Source of the DNA: DATAEG01 sp963703085 | Lineage (GTDB): Bacteria > Actinomycetota > Actinomycetes > Mycobacteriales > Jatrophihabitantaceae | Direction: 5' to 3' | DNA length: 64,000 nucleotides | Assembly (NCBI GenBank): GCA_963703085.1 | Contig: OY969789.1 | Location: forward strand, 2,976,001-3,040,000 | Shown: positions 26,433 to 34,597 of the stretch, in pieces | Layout of the letters: the number at the start of each line of letters is the position of its first letter | Numbering within the stretch: position 1 is the stretch's first letter | Position numbers and translations under genes: made by a program | The notes under the pieces: model-generated | What the model was told of the DNA's origin: nothing | Database searches by the model: none | Seen by the model: the letters and a program-made list of their open reading frames with translations, nothing else

Positions 26433-27095
26433 GTGAGCCAGGTGGACGTTGAGCAGGTGCGGATGCCCCGGCGCCGCGACGCCTTGGAGCGCCGTATCAG
26501 GCTCGTCGCCGCGGCGCAGCGCGAGTTCGCCGCACACGGCGTGGATGCCTCCTTGGAGAAGATCGCACGCGACGCCGGCGTCGCCATCGGCACCCTGTAT
26601 CGCCACTTCCCGACGCGCCTGGACCTGCTCATGGCAGCCTTCCGGCCCCGGCTCCAGGAGTTCCTCGATGGAGCCAACAAAGCCATGGAGATGGACGATC
26701 CGTGGGATGGCTTCGTCTCCTACTTGGAGAACTTGTTCCGCGTGCAGGCAGGGAACCGAGGCTTCAACGACTTCCTCTCCCGCCGGTTCACCGACAACGC
26801 CGAGACCGAGCGCATCCATGACCAGATGTGCCGACAGATTGAGGACGTGCTCACCAGGGCCCAAGACGCCGGCGCGGCTCGCCCCGACATCACCCAGGCC
26901 GACATCGTCAACCTCATCTGGTCCAACGGCCGGATCATCGACGCCACCAGCGCGACGGCGCCCAACGCCTGGCGGCGCTACCTCTACCTCATGCTCGACG
27001 CCTACCGAGCCGAGCGGGCACATTCGATCCCCGAGCCGCCGATGACGGACGTGCAGCTCTATGACGCCATGGTCCATCTCAGCAAGGCGGACTAG
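26433..27095 (+). CDS. TetR-family transcriptional regulator
   Basis: A 220-residue regulator with an N-terminal helix-turn-helix (VAAAQREFAAHGVDASLEKI, then AGVAIGTLYRHFPTR) and a SbtR/AcrR-like helical effector domain. GTG start at 26433. It is divergent from the F420/NADP-type oxidoreductase and flanked by the long inverted repeat at 26314-26377, so it most likely represses that gene and itself. Confidence 0.92.
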   Translation: MSQVDVEQVRMPRRRDALERRIRLVAAAQREFAAHGVDASLEKIARDAGVAIGTLYRHFPTRLDLLMAAFRPRLQEFLDGANKAMEMDDPWDGFVSYLENLFRVQAGNRGFNDFLSRRFTDNAETERIHDQMCRQIEDVLTRAQDAGAARPDITQADIVNLIWSNGRIIDATSATAPNAWRRYLYLMLDAYRAERAHSIPEPPMTDVQLYDAMVHLSKAD

Positions 27096-27355
27096 GGGCG
27101 GCCGGTCTGCTGCACGGCGGGTGCCGGACCGCCCAGCTCGCGCAGCGACACATCGGTAGTGCCGTGGTCGGCGTCCATCACTTTGCCGCAGCTGTGATCG
27201 CGCACCAGAGATCGGCACGCCTGCGATCAGTCCATTGTTTGCAGATGGGCGGGCGACCGCCGAAAGGTGTGTGACCCCGTCACCCCAACCGCATGTTAGG
27301 GGCCCGAGGGATCCGGCACGGTGGCCGCGCTGAAGCCACGCGATACGTTGGTGAG

Positions 27356-28216
27356 GTGCGCGTCGCGACCTGGAACGTCAACTCGGTAAAGCAGCGGATG
27401 CCGCGCCTGCTTCCTTGGTTGGACGAGCGTCGCCCCGATGTCGTTTGCCTCCAGGAGACCAAGCTTGCCGACCCGGCCTTCACTGAATTGCTCGGCGCCG
27501 AGCTCACCGACCGCGGCTTTGCCTTCGCGCTCAACGGTGAAGCGCAGTGGAACGGCGTGGCAATCCTCTCCCGCGTCGGCCTCGACGATGTCACTGTTGG
27601 CTTGCCGGGCGCGCCGGGGTTTCCCGGCGTCGAGGCGCGCGCGGTGGCGGCGACCTGTGCCGGCGTGCGCATCCACTCGCTTTACGTGCCCAACGGACGG
27701 GTGCCCGACTCCGACCACTACCAGTACAAGCTCGCCTGGCTCGGTGTGCTGCGCCATGTCGTAGCCGCCGGTCCGGACGACGTGCTGCTGTGCGGTGACA
27801 TGAACATCGCGCCGACCGACGCGGACGTATTCGATCCCGCAGCATATGTCGGCCAGACGCACGTCACGCCGCCCGAGCGCGCCGCACTTGCCGAACTGCA
27901 AGCCCTCGGGTTGCACGATGTGGTGCGTGATCGCTGGCCGGACGAACGGGTGTTCACGTACTGGGATTACCGCGCCGGCATGTTCCACAAGAACCTCGGA
28001 ATGCGGATCGATCTCGTGCTGGCCGGCGGCACCGTGCCCGCACGGGTGCAGGCCGCCTGGGTGGATCGGTTGGCTCGCAAAGGCAGCGGTCCGAGCGACC
28101 ACGCCCCGGTCATGGTCGACCTTGACGAGGCGCCGGACGGCGACATCGGCCCGATGGTGCCGCCACCGTCCGCACCGAGAGTGCCGCGCCGGCCGACCAA
28201 ACTCCCGCAGGCCTAG
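27356..28216 (+). CDS. xthA: Exodeoxyribonuclease III (AP endonuclease)
   Basis: A 286-residue member of the exonuclease-endonuclease-phosphatase fold: RVATWNVNSVKQR with the metal-site Asn, VVCLQETKL with the catalytic Glu, GDMNIAPTDADVFDP, and the SDHAPVMVDL catalytic His. It cleaves abasic sites and degrades 3' ends in base-excision repair. The GTG at 27356 places the protein start right at the conserved first strand; an upstream ATG at 27293 adds 21 unconserved residues. Confidence 0.95.
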   Translation: MRVATWNVNSVKQRMPRLLPWLDERRPDVVCLQETKLADPAFTELLGAELTDRGFAFALNGEAQWNGVAILSRVGLDDVTVGLPGAPGFPGVEARAVAATCAGVRIHSLYVPNGRVPDSDHYQYKLAWLGVLRHVVAAGPDDVLLCGDMNIAPTDADVFDPAAYVGQTHVTPPERAALAELQALGLHDVVRDRWPDERVFTYWDYRAGMFHKNLGMRIDLVLAGGTVPARVQAAWVDRLARKGSGPSDHAPVMVDLDEAPDGDIGPMVPPPSAPRVPRRPTKLPQA

Positions 28217-28227
28217 ACCGACGGACG

Positions 28228-28252
28228 GCAGCACTTCGTCGCGAAGTCCTGC
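28228..28252 (+). terminator. Terminator after xthA
   Basis: GCAG-C-ACTTCG / CGAAGT-C-CTGC form a 10-pair stem with one C-C mismatch and a 3-base loop, beginning 11 bases past the stop and followed by the A/T-rich ACTTATTCAT. Confidence 0.6.
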
Positions 28253-28389
28253 ACTTATTCATATCCTCCGTAGGATGGCGGCAGTCGCCGTGGGGAGGGG
28301 AACCGTGTTCGTCTCTGGTGGAGACTATCTTCGCGGTGGCCGCTTGTTCCGGCTGCGCGCCCGGTGGACGGCGGACGTAGGTACCCACC

Positions 28390-29661
28390 GTGTCGAACCG
28401 TAGCCCCGCAGCCGGCGCCTCCAACGGCTCGCAGTTGCGGCGCCGCGCGAACCTCTCGATCGTTCTGGCAGCGGTGATCGACGGCGCGCCTATCTCCCAG
28501 ACGTCGTTGATCGAGAAGACCGGCTTGAAGAAGCCGACGATCAGCAAACTGATCGACGAGTTGCACCGGGCGAGCTGGGTGCGACCGTTGGGTTCGAGTC
28601 AAGGCAGCCTCGGGCGACCGCGTCAGCTCTGGGCGCCCGACCCGGACCGAGGCTTGGTCGTGTCCGCCCAGATCAGTGTCGACCAGATGTCCACTCTCAT
28701 CGTCGACTTCGCCGGATCCGTTCGGGCCGAACGGTCGATAGCCGTGGACGTCGGCAAGTGGAGCGAACGGACCGCGGTGGACGCGGTCGCACAGATGATC
28801 TCCGGGGCGCTGCACGACGTCCAGGTGGCGGACGGGGTGCAGCGTCCGGTCCTCGGGGTCGCCATTGCGGTTCCGGGCATCGTCAGCGAACGTGGGCAGT
28901 TGAAGTACGCACCCGGGCTGGACTGGAAGTCCCCGGATATCGCCGAGCATCTCCGCACGGCGCTCGGTGACGTCGTCGGTGCCGACTGCCCGGTGTTCGT
29001 GGAGAACGAGGCCAACATGGCCACCCTCGCGGAGCTCGCGTACGGGCCGCACAGCGACGTGCGGAACATGGTCTTCATCCTCGGCGAGCGCGGCGTGGGC
29101 GCGGGTGTGGTGGTCGATGCAGAGCTGTTCCGTGGCGCGCACCGCTCCGGCGGTGAGATCGGGCATGTGACCGTCGACGTCGACGGGCCGGAGTGTCCGT
29201 GCGGCAAGCACGGTTGCTGGGCCATGTACGTATCGCAGGAAGTGCTGCGCGATCAGGCAATCGCGGCGCGGAAGGCCGGCCGGTCGTCGCAGTTGTGGGG
29301 CCAGGGCACCACCGAGGCCATCACCTCGGCGGAGGTCGTCGCTGCCGCGCAGCGCGGCGACGGAGTCTCCGTCGAGCTGATGGCGAGGTTGCGCCGCTAC
29401 CTGGCGGTGGGCATCGGCAACCTGGTCAGCATGTATGACCCGGAGGTCGTCGTCTTGGGCGGTTTCTTGCGCGCCGCGTTCGCCGACAGCGTTCCTGCGC
29501 TGCGGGCGGAACTGGACAATTGGTTGATGGGCGGCGGGCGGTACGACGAGGTGCGCATCGAGCTAGCCGCGCTCGGCCCGGACGCGCCGCGATGGGGCGG
29601 GGTGCGCGTCGTGCTTCGTGCTGTTGTCGCGGGCCTCGGGGCCAGCGGTACTGATGGCTGA
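28390..29661 (+). CDS. ROK-family transcriptional regulator (NagC/XylR type)
   Basis: A 423-residue regulator with an N-terminal MarR-like winged helix (SQTSLIEKTGLKKPTISKLI) and a sugar-kinase-like ROK domain. The ROK zinc motif CPCGKHGCW (Cys269, Cys271, Cys276) and GEIGHVTVD are intact. It normally responds to a sugar or sugar phosphate. It lies immediately upstream of, and in the same direction as, the GH2 operon, whose promoter region carries an inverted repeat over a -35-like box, so it is the likely repressor of that operon. Confidence 0.93.
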   Translation: MSNRSPAAGASNGSQLRRRANLSIVLAAVIDGAPISQTSLIEKTGLKKPTISKLIDELHRASWVRPLGSSQGSLGRPRQLWAPDPDRGLVVSAQISVDQMSTLIVDFAGSVRAERSIAVDVGKWSERTAVDAVAQMISGALHDVQVADGVQRPVLGVAIAVPGIVSERGQLKYAPGLDWKSPDIAEHLRTALGDVVGADCPVFVENEANMATLAELAYGPHSDVRNMVFILGERGVGAGVVVDAELFRGAHRSGGEIGHVTVDVDGPECPCGKHGCWAMYVSQEVLRDQAIAARKAGRSSQLWGQGTTEAITSAEVVAAAQRGDGVSVELMARLRRYLAVGIGNLVSMYDPEVVVLGGFLRAAFADSVPALRAELDNWLMGGGRYDEVRIELAALGPDAPRWGGVRVVLRAVVAGLGASGTDG

Positions 29662-29714
29662 GTTCGCGCCTCGCAATCATTAACGTAGGCGTAACAACTT
29701 AACCCGATATTTGC

Positions 29715-29744
29715 TTGACTTTGTTGCACGGGTAGACAAATGTC
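29715..29744 (+). promoter_or_regulatory. Candidate promoter and ROK operator before the GH2 operon
   Basis: A TTGACT -35-like box (29715-29720) overlaps the left arm of an inverted repeat: GAC-TTTGT (29717-29724) against ACAAATGTC (29736-29744), with one base missing on the left. A/T-rich palindromes of this sort are typical ROK sites. The downstream -10 is not clear. Confidence 0.4.
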
Positions 29745-29780
29745 GGTCTGGTTCGTACCCGCGCGACTAAGGGACTGGCA

Positions 29781-32021
29781 ATGAGCCTGCGCTCCACCTC
29801 GTCCGTCAACCGTGGGTGGCGCTACTCCCCGTGCCCGCTCGCATCGGCGAGCGAGGACGGTTCGAGTGCCTCCGCGGTGTCAGTGACGGTGCCGCACCCG
29901 AATGTGGTGCTGCCCGCGCAGGGCTTCGACGACCTGGACTACCAGTTCGTATCCAGCTACCGCCGCCGGCTGCGGCTGCCGAGCGAGGCTGCGGGGATGC
30001 GAGCCTGCATTCGCTTCGGCGGCGTGATGTCAACGGCGACGGTCTTCTGCAACGGTGAACCGCTCGGCACACACCACGGCGGTTTCCTGCCGTTCACCTG
30101 TGAGTTGACCGAGCATCTGCGGTGGGACGGCGAGGACGAGATTGCCGTCGAGGTGGACTCGACCGAACACGCCGACCAGCCCCCGTTCGGTGGGCACATC
30201 GACTACCTCACCTTCGGCGGAATGTATCGCGGTGTGCAGCTGACGCTGCTGCCACGCACCTTCATCGCAGACGTGTTCGTCCGTCCGCATGACGTGCTCA
30301 CCGAACGTCGCCGGATCGAGGTCAGGTACGAGCTCGACCGAGGCGACGCGGACGCCGCCAACGGGCTGCGGGTCGAGGCACAAGTGCTCGCCGGTGATCG
30401 AGTGATCGCTGCCAGCTCCGGTTCGGTGTCGGCGCAATGGCAGGGTGCCCGCTTGCACGGCAACGTGATGATCACCGGACTCGACGAGCTCGACCTGTGG
30501 GACGTGGACAACCCGCAGCTCTACGACGTCCGACTCCAGCTGCTGGACGGCGACACGGAACTGGACGCGGACACCGTGCGCACCGGGCTGCGCGAGGCAC
30601 ATTTCACCGAGGACGGCTTCTTCCTCAACGGCAGGCGGCTGAAACTGCGCGGCCTCAACCGGCATCAGACCTATCCGCACGTCGGCGCTGCGATGCCGGA
30701 CCGGGTGCAGCGCCGGGATGCGCAGATCCTGCACGACGAACTGAAGTGCAATGCGGTGCGCACCTCGCACTACCCGCAGGCACCGAGCTTCCTCGACGCC
30801 TGCGACGAACTCGGCCTGCTGGTGTTCGAGGAAATGCCCGGCTGGCAGCACATCGGTGACCAGCAATGGCAGGACCGGGCGTGTGATGACGTGGCTGGAA
30901 TGGTGACCCGCGACCGCAATCACCCCTCGATCATCCTGTGGGGGGTTCGCATCAACGAGTCGTTCGACTCGGAGGACTTCTACCGCCGCACCAACGACAT
31001 CGCGCACCGCCTCGATGACTCCCGGCAGACGAGTGGAGTGCGCTACTTCCGCGAGTCGCAGCTGCTCGAGGACGTGTTCGCGCTGAACGACTTCCAGACC
31101 GGTGGCCGCATCGATCTACCGAATCATCCGCGGTACTTGGTCTCCGAATTTGCCGGGCACATGTTCCCCACCAAGCGGTTCGACAACGTCGAGCGAGTTC
31201 AGGAGCACGCGATCCTGCATGCCACCGTCCTCGACGCGGTCCATGCCGATCCGAGAATCGCGGGGTCGTTCGGCTGGTGCGCCTTCGACTACGCCACGCA
31301 CCAGGAATTCGGGTCCGGCAATCGGGTCTGCTACCACGGCGTCGCCGACATGTTCCGGGTGCCCAAGCCCGCCGCGAGCGTCTACCGATCGCAATGTCCG
31401 CCGCAGCACGAGGTCATCCTCGAACCGGCGTTCATCTGGGCCGGCGGCGATCACAGCGACTACGGCGGACCGGGGAAGGGGCTCATCCTGTCCAACTGCA
31501 CCCGCATCGAAGCCTTTGTCGGCGGCACACCCGTCGGCCAGCTCCGGCCCGACCGGGCCGGCTTTCCCCATCTGCCGAACCCGCCGTTCTTCTTCGCCGC
31601 GGAGAGCGGTATTGCGCCGTGGCGAAGGGAATGGGGTGAGCTGCGACTGGACGGTTACCTGGACGACGAGCTGGTCATCACCCGCATCCTGTCCGGGCGG
31701 GGTGTGGATCACATGATGTCGGTGGCACTGGATGACATCACGCTGGCGGCCGACGGCGCGGATGCCACCCGGCTGGTGATGCAGGTGACCGACGAGTACG
31801 GCAACGCGCGTCCCTTCGCGACCGGAGCGCTGCAGATTTCGGTCACCGGACCGGCGACGGTGGTGGGGGACAACCCCATCGCGCTGACCGGGGGCGTCGC
31901 GGTGGTGTGGCTGCGGGCCGGCGAAGAGCCGGGGGAGGTCGGCATCACGGTGACCCATCCGACGTTGGGTGCGACCTCGGTCGGCATCACGGTGCAGAAA
32001 GTGGCGGGGGAGTCGTGGTGA
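29781..32021 (+). CDS. Glycoside hydrolase family 2 protein
   Basis: A 746-residue cytoplasmic enzyme (no signal peptide) of the beta-galactosidase/glucuronidase/mannosidase superfamily. Domains in order are a jelly-roll (about 45-165, GGFLPFTCELTEHL), an immunoglobulin-like domain, a TIM barrel from about 290 (LRGLNRHQTYPHVG, then RTSHYPQAP), and C-terminal beta domains with an invasin-like repeat. The probable acid/base is Glu393 in WGVRINES (commonly WSLGNE) and the nucleophile Glu456 in VSEFAGH. Substrate unknown. A weak AAGGGA ribosome site precedes the ATG. The stop overlaps the MOSC gene (GTGA). Confidence 0.9.
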   Translation: MSLRSTSSVNRGWRYSPCPLASASEDGSSASAVSVTVPHPNVVLPAQGFDDLDYQFVSSYRRRLRLPSEAAGMRACIRFGGVMSTATVFCNGEPLGTHHGGFLPFTCELTEHLRWDGEDEIAVEVDSTEHADQPPFGGHIDYLTFGGMYRGVQLTLLPRTFIADVFVRPHDVLTERRRIEVRYELDRGDADAANGLRVEAQVLAGDRVIAASSGSVSAQWQGARLHGNVMITGLDELDLWDVDNPQLYDVRLQLLDGDTELDADTVRTGLREAHFTEDGFFLNGRRLKLRGLNRHQTYPHVGAAMPDRVQRRDAQILHDELKCNAVRTSHYPQAPSFLDACDELGLLVFEEMPGWQHIGDQQWQDRACDDVAGMVTRDRNHPSIILWGVRINESFDSEDFYRRTNDIAHRLDDSRQTSGVRYFRESQLLEDVFALNDFQTGGRIDLPNHPRYLVSEFAGHMFPTKRFDNVERVQEHAILHATVLDAVHADPRIAGSFGWCAFDYATHQEFGSGNRVCYHGVADMFRVPKPAASVYRSQCPPQHEVILEPAFIWAGGDHSDYGGPGKGLILSNCTRIEAFVGGTPVGQLRPDRAGFPHLPNPPFFFAAESGIAPWRREWGELRLDGYLDDELVITRILSGRGVDHMMSVALDDITLAADGADATRLVMQVTDEYGNARPFATGALQISVTGPATVVGDNPIALTGGVAVVWLRAGEEPGEVGITVTHPTLGATSVGITVQKVAGESW

Positions 32022-32635
32022 GCGCCGCAAGCATCTGCCGGACGGCGAGCACCGAGGAATTCACCGACCCGGGCGACGGCGCGCTCGACGTCGTCGCAGT
32101 GCTCAGCACTCCGCGGCCGGAGGCATTTGCCACCAGCCGGGTGCCGGAGCTGAACGTCGAGATCGGCGGGATAGTCGGCGATCGCCATTACGGGATCACC
32201 CGACCGTCGAACAGCAGGCAAGCTCGGTTCTATCCCCGCGGAACGAAGATCCGCAATCGCCGCCAGGTGAGCCTGGTTGCGGTGGAGGAGCTGGACGACG
32301 TGGCGCGGCGGATGAGACTGCCGCAGGTCCGGGCGGAGGAACTCGGCGCCAACGTTCTGGTCTCCGGGATCGCTGATTTCAGTGCGCTGCCCATCGGCAC
32401 GAGGTTGCTGTTCGACGGCGGCCTGGGGCTGGTGTGTGAGGGCGTCAACCAGCCGTGCCGGTTGCCGGCGCAGCTGTTGCAAGAACGCCATCCCGACTCC
32501 GATGCGGCGAAACGGTTCGTCCGCGAGGCGTTCGGCCGGCGCGGCATCGTCGCCTCGGTAGAACATCCCGGGGTGCTGGCCGGGGGCGCGCGCGGCCGGC
32601 TGTTCCTGCCCGAAACCCACAACACGCTGACCTAG
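32018..32635 (+). CDS. MOSC-domain protein (YiiM/YcbX-like molybdenum-cofactor enzyme)
   Basis: A 205-residue MOSC domain. GGIVGDRHYG and RQVSLVAVEELDDV form the first half, LGANVLVSGI the cofactor-contacting strand, and the conserved Cys is in EGVNQPCRLP. Members such as YiiM, YcbX and mARC use the molybdenum cofactor to reduce N-hydroxylated or N-oxide compounds, taking electrons from a flavoprotein and an iron-sulfur or haem partner. Both kinds of partner follow directly in this operon. The start overlaps the GH2 stop; a tandem GTG three bases earlier is an alternative. Confidence 0.85.
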   Translation: MSAASICRTASTEEFTDPGDGALDVVAVLSTPRPEAFATSRVPELNVEIGGIVGDRHYGITRPSNSRQARFYPRGTKIRNRRQVSLVAVEELDDVARRMRLPQVRAEELGANVLVSGIADFSALPIGTRLLFDGGLGLVCEGVNQPCRLPAQLLQERHPDSDAAKRFVREAFGRRGIVASVEHPGVLAGGARGRLFLPETHNTLT

Positions 32636-32648
32636 GAGGTTGCCCCCA

Positions 32649-32843
32649 GTGCACGTCCGTGCCGACCTGTCCGCTTGCCAGGGATACGTGAACTGCGCGA
32701 TCGAAGCTCCCGCGGTCTTCGACGTCGACGACGAGGGCAAGGTCGTCGTCCTGCAGACCACACCGCCGGAAGAACTACGGCCGGCTGTGCAGGCCGCGGT
32801 CCGGGCCTGCCCGGCCCGGGCCCTCGGCGTGGACGAAGGCTGA
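32649..32843 (+). CDS. Small ferredoxin, probably [3Fe-4S]
   Basis: A 64-residue ferredoxin of the type that serves actinobacterial cytochromes P450. It has three cluster cysteines, Cys10 and Cys16 in ACQGYVNC and Cys54 in RACPARAL, and the conserved APAVFDVDDEGKV segment. The position normally supplying a fourth ligand is a tyrosine, favouring a 3Fe-4S cluster. AGGAGG lies nine bases before the GTG. It sits between the MOSC and reductase genes, with no P450 nearby. Confidence 0.88.
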   Translation: MHVRADLSACQGYVNCAIEAPAVFDVDDEGKVVVLQTTPPEELRPAVQAAVRACPARALGVDEG

Positions 32844-32846
32844 CGG

Positions 32847-34013
32847 TTGCGCACCGTCGTCATCGGCGCCTCCCTCGCCGGGTTGAGCGTCGCGCGCACG
32901 CTGCGTGCCGCCGGCGAGCGAGGACCCATCACCCTGGTCGGGGATGAGTCGCGACTGCCCTACGACCGTCCGCCACTGTCCAAGGAAGTTCTCGCGGGCA
33001 CCGGTCACGCGGAACGGTCCCTCGAGGCAGAACAGTGGTACGCCGAGCACGATGTCGAGGTGTTGCGGCGCGAGCCGGCGCGCGATTTGGACCCCGTCCA
33101 ACGCGTGGTGCACACCGATCGGCGCACGCTGCGCTACGACAACGCGGTGATCACGACCGGGGCGCGGCCGCGCCGGCTGCCCGGCGCTGCGGACCGGCCT
33201 GATCTGCACGTGGTGCGGACCTGGCGCGATGCCGAGCGGTTGCGTGCGGCGCTCAACGGCGCACGACACGTCGTCGTCATCGGTGCCGGCTTCCTCGGAC
33301 TGGAAGTCGGCGCGGTCGCTCGCGAACTCGGCCTCGACGTCTGCATCGTCGACCCGGCGCCGACCCCACTGCTGCGGGCGCTCGGGCCGGAGGTGGGACG
33401 GTGGTTCGCCGGTCTGCACCGCGCGCACGGGATCGACTTGCGCTGTGCCACGCCGGTGCGCAGCGTGGCCGGGGGTCACCGCCGACCGGAGGTCCAGCTC
33501 GAGGACGGTGACACGGTGATTGCCGACCTGGTCGTGGTCGCGGTCGGCGCCGAGCCGAACACCGAGTGGCTGGCTGGAAGCGGCGTACCCGTCGCCGACG
33601 GAGTGATCTGCGATGAGTTCGGTCGTACCTCGGTTCCCGGCGTTTCTGCAGCCGGTGACGTCGCCCGCTGGTTCGTGCCCAGACTCGGTACGTACCGCCG
33701 CATCGAACACTGGAGCAACGCCGTCGACCAGGGACGGGTTGTCGCCGCCGGCCTGCTCGGTGACCCTGCGCCGACAGCCGGCATTCCATCGTTCTGGTCC
33801 GATCAGTACACCGCGCGGGCTAGGTTCGTCGGTTATCCGGGAGTGTGGGACGAGGTGGACGTGCAGACTCCTTCCGAAGGTCGGCTGCTGGCCCGTTACT
33901 GCAAGGCCGGCGAGTTGGTCGGCGCGCTGTGCGTCGGGCTGCCTCGCGCGCTGCCCGCGCTGCACCGGGAGATCGCGGCGACACCACCGCGGCGGCATGC
34001 GTTGATCGCCTAG
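32847..34013 (+). CDS. FAD-dependent ferredoxin reductase
   Basis: A 388-residue pyridine-nucleotide-disulfide-type reductase of the rubredoxin/putidaredoxin reductase class. It has an N-terminal FAD loop VVIGASLAGLSVARTL, the YDRPPLSKE motif, an NAD loop VVVIGAGFLGLEVGAVA, and GVSAAGDVARW with the second FAD-binding Asp. It passes electrons from NAD(P)H to the small ferredoxin encoded three bases upstream. The TTG start is supported by tight spacing and homology from the second residue. Confidence 0.93.
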   Translation: MRTVVIGASLAGLSVARTLRAAGERGPITLVGDESRLPYDRPPLSKEVLAGTGHAERSLEAEQWYAEHDVEVLRREPARDLDPVQRVVHTDRRTLRYDNAVITTGARPRRLPGAADRPDLHVVRTWRDAERLRAALNGARHVVVIGAGFLGLEVGAVARELGLDVCIVDPAPTPLLRALGPEVGRWFAGLHRAHGIDLRCATPVRSVAGGHRRPEVQLEDGDTVIADLVVVAVGAEPNTEWLAGSGVPVADGVICDEFGRTSVPGVSAAGDVARWFVPRLGTYRRIEHWSNAVDQGRVVAAGLLGDPAPTAGIPSFWSDQYTARARFVGYPGVWDEVDVQTPSEGRLLARYCKAGELVGALCVGLPRALPALHREIAATPPRRHALIA

Positions 34014-34031
34014 CCGGCGCGTCGCCGGGCT
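34012..34031 (+). terminator. Possible terminator of the GH2-reductase operon
   Basis: AGCCGGCG and CGCCGGGCT pair around a CGT loop with a one-base bulge, starting inside the reductase stop codon. There is no U-tract; support is modest. Confidence 0.35.
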
Positions 34032-34082
34032 GCGTCACCCGCTGGGTCGGTGCGAGACTGGCTCCTCGCACGGCAACCGTAG

Positions 34083-34418
34083 ATGCCGTGCGCGGTGGTG
34101 GTCGATGTCCTCGCGGATGGGTGGTGTCGGGTGACCTTCGAGTTCAGCGGCGAGCTGTGGTACTGGCGCGGGCCGGCGCCGTACTACTTCGTCACCGTGC
34201 CCGAGGACGAGTGCCGCCAGGTGAAAGCCGTCGCCGCGCAGGTGAGTTACGGGTGGGGCGTTATCCCGGCGACGATCCGGGTCGGTAAGACCGAGTGGAC
34301 GACCTCACTGTTCCCGAAGGACGGCCGCTATCTCGTGCCGGTGAAGGATCGCGTGCGCACCGCAGAAGGCATCGAGGACGGCGACACCATCACCGTGCGG
34401 CTCAGCGTCGCCGCGTGA
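34083..34418 (+). CDS. DUF1905 domain protein
   Basis: A 111-residue protein with the DUF1905 beta-barrel pattern: FEFSGELWYWRGPAPYYFV, then GWGVIPATIRVGKTEWTTSL and VPVKDRVRTAEGIEDGD. The family has no known biochemical function and often occurs as a small stand-alone gene. The ATG at 34083 is used; the conserved domain begins about 17 residues later, so the start could be slightly internal. Flanking genes do not clarify its role. Confidence 0.88.
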   Translation: MPCAVVVDVLADGWCRVTFEFSGELWYWRGPAPYYFVTVPEDECRQVKAVAAQVSYGWGVIPATIRVGKTEWTTSLFPKDGRYLVPVKDRVRTAEGIEDGDTITVRLSVAA

Positions 34419-34597
34419 CGCGCTCGAGCTAATCACCTGCAGCAGAGTCACTCGGGCGGGAGCCGTCTCGCGCGAGCGCGCCGATCTCGTGCCGCAGCCA
34501 ACATGCGTCCGAGGATCGCGACTACCAGCGTTGCGACATCGACCTTCTGTACGGAGGCGAGTACGGCGAGAGCCGGCGGCGATGAGACGATCGGCGC

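Noticed and set aside
32649..34013. Electron chain for a cytochrome P450
   Set aside because: No P450 gene (FxxGxxxCxG motif) was found in the neighbourhood; the co-encoded MOSC protein is the more likely acceptor.
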